Source: Spirochaetaceae bacterium (GTDB taxonomy: Bacteria > Spirochaetota > Spirochaetia > JABEVK01). From it: a stretch of 8,246 nt of DNA. Below the pieces are notes generated by a model. The model worked only from the letters and a program-made list of their open reading frames with translations. It was not told the origin of the DNA and searched no databases. Every line of letters begins with the position of its first letter. Within the stretch, counting starts at the first letter, position 1. The stretch lies in the NCBI GenBank assembly GCA_023265735.1, contig JAHFSN010000066.1:1-8246 (forward strand), written 5' to 3'. The translations under genes were made by a program, and so were the position numbers. Of the stretch, positions 6,672-8,246 are shown piece by piece.

Positions 6672-7343
6672 TCAACCTTCCGGTGCAAAGAGAAAATTAT
6701 GGATCATGTTCGCCGTAGGCGGACTGTCGTAGTCAAAACGATTATCGGGAATTCCGATGTTCGTCCTGATACTGGTGAAGTCGAACTGAATGGTCTGCTG
6801 GGCGGCGGTGATCCCCACGATGCGCCGGATGAACCCGGCCTGGGTGATGGAGAGTTCCAGTTCCCGGAAAGCCTGGCTTCCGCTCCGCCAGGTGAGCTTC
6901 AGTTTCACCACGTTCTCGCCCGCGTTTCCCTCGAGGGGAACCGGTTCGGGCCCGACGACGTAGCCAATGGAGTAGCTGGATTTCAGGAGGTTCAGGCCCT
7001 GCTTGCTAGCCATGGCCGCGATGGCGGCATCGCTCCTCTTTTTCAGTTCCTGGGTGAACGCAACGCTATACCGCGGAAGGAAAACGGTCAGAGTCTTGCC
7101 GTCGCTGTTGATCACCTGCCCGGCGGGGTTGGAGAACTCAATTCGCAGCTTGTTGGGGTTCTTGTAGAAAATGGTTCCGTCCATGGAGGTCTTGCCCTGC
7201 TGGATGGCTACCCGGGCCGTGTAGTCCGCCACCGACCCGTACTTTTCGGAAACCGTGTCGAAATATCGCGAAGCCGTCACGATGTCCTGGGCAGAAGCGA
7301 CGAGCGGGAGGAAAAATAGGAACACTGCGGCGACACGTGACAA
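6672..7343 (-). CDS. lolA: LolA-like periplasmic outer-membrane lipoprotein carrier
   Basis: LolA carries lipoproteins across the periplasm from LolCDE to the outer membrane. Starting at the TTG at 7343 gives a 223-residue protein with a clean signal peptide, MSRVAAVFLFFLPLVASA, cut before QD. The mature part fits the LolA/LolB fold: a helix with YFDTVSEKYGSVADYTARV, then strands with GTIFYKNPNKLRIEF, NPAGQVINSDGKTLTVFLP and the later RELELSITQAGFIRRI. I chose TTG because it places the signal peptide at the N-terminus, has AGAGGG seven bases upstream and follows a promoter-like sequence. The in-frame ATGs at 7418 and 7409 lack usable ribosome binding sites and would add a non-signal-like leader of 22-25 residues. 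First gene of the five-gene minus-strand operon. Other LolA-fold sorting proteins are possible, since LolA sequence conservation is low. Confidence 0.78.
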   Translation of the reverse strand: MSRVAAVFLFFLPLVASAQDIVTASRYFDTVSEKYGSVADYTARVAIQQGKTSMDGTIFYKNPNKLRIEFSNPAGQVINSDGKTLTVFLPRYSVAFTQELKKRSDAAIAAMASKQGLNLLKSSYSIGYVVGPEPVPLEGNAGENVVKLKLTWRSGSQAFRELELSITQAGFIRRIVGITAAQQTIQFDFTSIRTNIGIPDNRFDYDSPPTANMIHNFLFAPEG

Positions 7344-7350
7344 GAAGGAA

Positions 7351-7356
7351 CCCTCT
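7351..7356 (-). promoter_or_regulatory. ribosome binding site supporting the TTG start of the LolA-like gene
   Basis: AGAGGG on the minus strand, seven bases before the TTG at 7343. It decides between this start and the longer in-frame ATGs. If transcription begins near 7355, the site would sit at the very 5' end of the mRNA. Confidence 0.5.
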
Positions 7357-7361
7357 GATGA

Positions 7362-7390
7362 GATGTACAGGAAGTGGGATGCTTCGTCAA
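7362..7390 (-). promoter_or_regulatory. sigma70-like promoter for the lolA-rodZ-uvrD operon
   Basis: On the minus strand TTGACG (7390-7385; 5 of 6 consensus) is separated by exactly 17 bases from TACATC (7367-7362; 3 of 6). Transcription would start near 7355, leaving a leader of about 12 bases before the TTG at 7343. The -35 box is good, the -10 box mediocre. The position also argues against the longer ATG starts, which would lie upstream of the transcript. Confidence 0.4.
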
Positions 7391-7411
7391 GGTTGGACGA
7401 TCCGAACATCC

Positions 7412-7440
7412 TTGCCAAGGCCAGGGCGCGCGGCTAAACT
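7412..7440 (+). promoter_or_regulatory. sigma70-like promoter for the UMP kinase-glucokinase operon
   Basis: TTGCCA (7412-7417; 5 of 6) and TAAACT (7435-7440; 4 of 6) are separated by exactly 17 bases. The start of transcription would be near 7447, giving a leader of about 15 bases. Its -35 box stands 21 bases from the -35 box of the opposing promoter, so both polymerases would bind back to back. Confidence 0.5.
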
Positions 7441-7451
7441 AGCGGGAATGC

Positions 7452-7456
7452 GGAGG
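7452..7456 (+). promoter_or_regulatory. ribosome binding site for the TTG start of the UMP kinase
   Basis: GGAGG lies five bases before the TTG at 7462. No other start codon exists in this frame upstream, since an in-frame TAA stands at 7435. The site lies in a small potential hairpin, GCGG-AGG-CCGC (7450-7460). Confidence 0.65.
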
Positions 7457-7461
7457 CCGCT

Positions 7462-8163
7462 TTGGCTGAACTAACCACCATCATTTCCCTGGGAGGGTCG
7501 ATTGTCGCCCCCGAGGGAGTGGACGTCCGTTTTCTTTCTGAATTCCGGAAACGTATTCTTCTTTGGCTCCACGAAAACCCCTCTCGCCGGGTTGTCCTGA
7601 TCACCGGCGGCGGTTCCCCCGCTCGAGTTTGGCAGCAGGCCTATCGTTCCATCGTCGAGACCCCCATCACCGACCTGCAGGACTGGATAGGCGTGGCGGC
7701 CACGCGTCTCAACGCCGCCTTGGTAAAGGCGGTGTTTGGAGATCTGTGTCCCGACGAGGTGGTCACGGACCCCACGGCGCCCCTCGAATGGCGGGGCCGT
7801 GTCTTGGTGGCCGCGGGATGGAAGCCCGGATTCTCCACCGACTTCGACGCGGTGCTTCTGGCCGAGCGCTTCGGCGCCCAGACCGTCGTTAACCTCTCCA
7901 ACATCGCCCAGGTGTACACCGACGACCCCAAGAAGAACCCCCAGGCCCGACCGCTGACCTCGGTGGACTGGCCGGAATTTCAGAAGATTGTGGGTACCGA
8001 ATGGAAGCCGGGGATCAACGCTCCCTTCGACCCGGTGGCCACCAAGAAGGCCGCCGAGCTGGGACTCACGGTTTTTGTGGCGGCAGGATCCGACCTCGAC
8101 AACCTGGATAAGATTTTGCGAGGAAAGGACTTCTTCGGCACTGTGATTGGGGCCCGCCGATGA
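7462..8163 (+). CDS. pyrH: archaeal-type UMP kinase (amino acid kinase family)
   Basis: Phosphorylates UMP to UDP with ATP in pyrimidine nucleotide synthesis, in the cytoplasm. The 233-residue protein has the amino-acid-kinase fold motifs: SLGGSIV (9-15, phosphate binding), ITGGGSPAR (47-55), GFSTDFDAVLLAERFGA (123-139), NLSNIAQVYTDDPKKNP (144-160, nucleotide-binding region) and FDPVATKKAAELG (189-201). The segment DWIGVAATRLNAAL (74-87) resembles the archaeal UMP kinase signature (IGIxATRLNAxL) rather than the usual bacterial PyrH sequence. The start must be TTG, as explained for the ribosome binding site. It overlaps the glucokinase-like gene as ATGA. Another amino acid kinase with a different substrate is possible, but the UMP-kinase signature makes this the best call. 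The symbol is used for the function; bacterial-type pyrH is a different subfamily. Confidence 0.82.
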   Translation: MAELTTIISLGGSIVAPEGVDVRFLSEFRKRILLWLHENPSRRVVLITGGGSPARVWQQAYRSIVETPITDLQDWIGVAATRLNAALVKAVFGDLCPDEVVTDPTAPLEWRGRVLVAAGWKPGFSTDFDAVLLAERFGAQTVVNLSNIAQVYTDDPKKNPQARPLTSVDWPEFQKIVGTEWKPGINAPFDPVATKKAAELGLTVFVAAGSDLDNLDKILRGKDFFGTVIGARR

Positions 8164-8246
8164 AGGACGAATGGATCAAGAAGGACGATTCCTATGAACG
8201 CTACCTGCTGTCGGGCGACGTGGGGGGCACCAACACAAACCTTGGC
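8160..8246 (+). CDS. glucokinase/ROK-like sugar kinase (3' partial, first 29 codons)
   Basis: The ATG at 8160 overlaps the UMP kinase stop (ATGA), so translation is probably coupled. The visible N-terminus begins MKDEWIKKDD and continues with YLLSGDVGGTNTNLG at the window edge. The motif GDVGGTN is the first phosphate-binding (ATP) motif of the actin-like sugar kinases, as in glucokinase (GDIGGTN) and ROK kinases. The charged extension before it is longer than in E. coli Glk. Substrate and subfamily cannot be fixed from 29 residues; glucokinase is the likeliest, with another hexokinase/ROK member possible. Confidence 0.7.
   Translation, partial: MKDEWIKKDDSYERYLLSGDVGGTNTNLG

Noticed and set aside
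4470..7319. 949-codon plus-strand open frame antisense to the helicase, RodZ-like and LolA-like genes
   Set aside because: It is codon-for-codon antisense to three genes in one register. Stops would need TTA, CTA or TCA codons in the real genes, and these are rare in such GC-rich coding. Its translation is low-complexity (Gly/Val/Glu/Asp rich) with no domain, while the opposite strand holds all motifs.
7344..7418. Longer LolA start at the ATG at 7418
   Set aside because: No ribosome binding site, a polar leader in front of the signal peptide, and a promoter-like sequence lies inside the extra segment. The TTG at 7343 fits better.
8171..8173. Alternative ATG for the sugar kinase at 8171, with GAAGG just upstream
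   Set aside because: It is out of frame with the GDVGGTN motif; the ATG at 8160 is in frame and overlaps the previous stop.
8163..8188. Short direct repeat AAGGACGA at 8163 and 8181
   Set aside because: It encodes the repeated Lys-Asp residues of the kinase N-terminus; two 8-base copies are not evidence for a functional repeat.
1..8246. Search for mobile elements, CRISPR arrays, tRNAs or phage/defence genes
   Set aside because: No transposase or integrase motifs, no regularly spaced repeats and no tRNA-like fold were seen by eye; uvrD-type helicases also occur in defence systems, but here the complete PcrA-like plan and neighbours indicate housekeeping repair.

Overview
The window is a GC-rich stretch of a bacterial chromosome, densely coded with almost no spacer DNA. 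A LolA-like periplasmic carrier (with signal peptide) and a RodZ-like morphogenesis protein point to a diderm, non-coccoid bacterium. The combination of an archaeal-type UMP kinase, a RodZ with an extra periplasmic segment and a YidC-like/sulfatase fusion is compatible with Spirochaetota. That placement rests on memory of family members and is tentative; Acidobacteriota or another deep diderm lineage is not excluded.

Layout. (1) Bases 1-2378, plus strand: the 3' part of a large membrane protein whose start lies outside the window. It fuses a YidC/Oxa1-like insertase region, about seven further membrane segments and an extracytoplasmic sulfatase/phosphotransferase-like domain. (2) Bases 7343-2385, minus strand: a tight five-gene run reading lolA-like, rodZ-like, uvrD/pcrA-like helicase, a degenerate class-III-aminotransferase-like protein, and a 101-residue three-pass membrane protein. 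Junctions are overlaps of 8 bp and 1 bp or gaps of 3 and 9 bp, so this is almost certainly one operon with translational coupling. It meets the plus-strand gene tail to tail with a 6-bp gap. (3) Bases 7462-8246, plus strand: a divergent operon with an archaeal-type UMP kinase overlapping (ATGA) the first 29 codons of a glucokinase-like gene that runs off the window. Between the two operons lie two back-to-back sigma70-like promoters, and both first genes appear to use TTG starts.

How they fit together. The first gene and the lolA/rodZ pair concern the cell envelope: insertion or modification of envelope components, lipoprotein transport and cell shape. The helicase is a DNA-repair housekeeping gene carried in the same transcript. 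The two last genes of that operon have no assignable function; one is clearly built on an aminotransferase plan but has no possible PLP lysine. The right-hand operon is central metabolism (UMP phosphorylation, hexose phosphorylation). I see no mobile element, tRNA/rRNA, CRISPR array or sign of recent transfer. No stretch over 300 bases lacks a gene.
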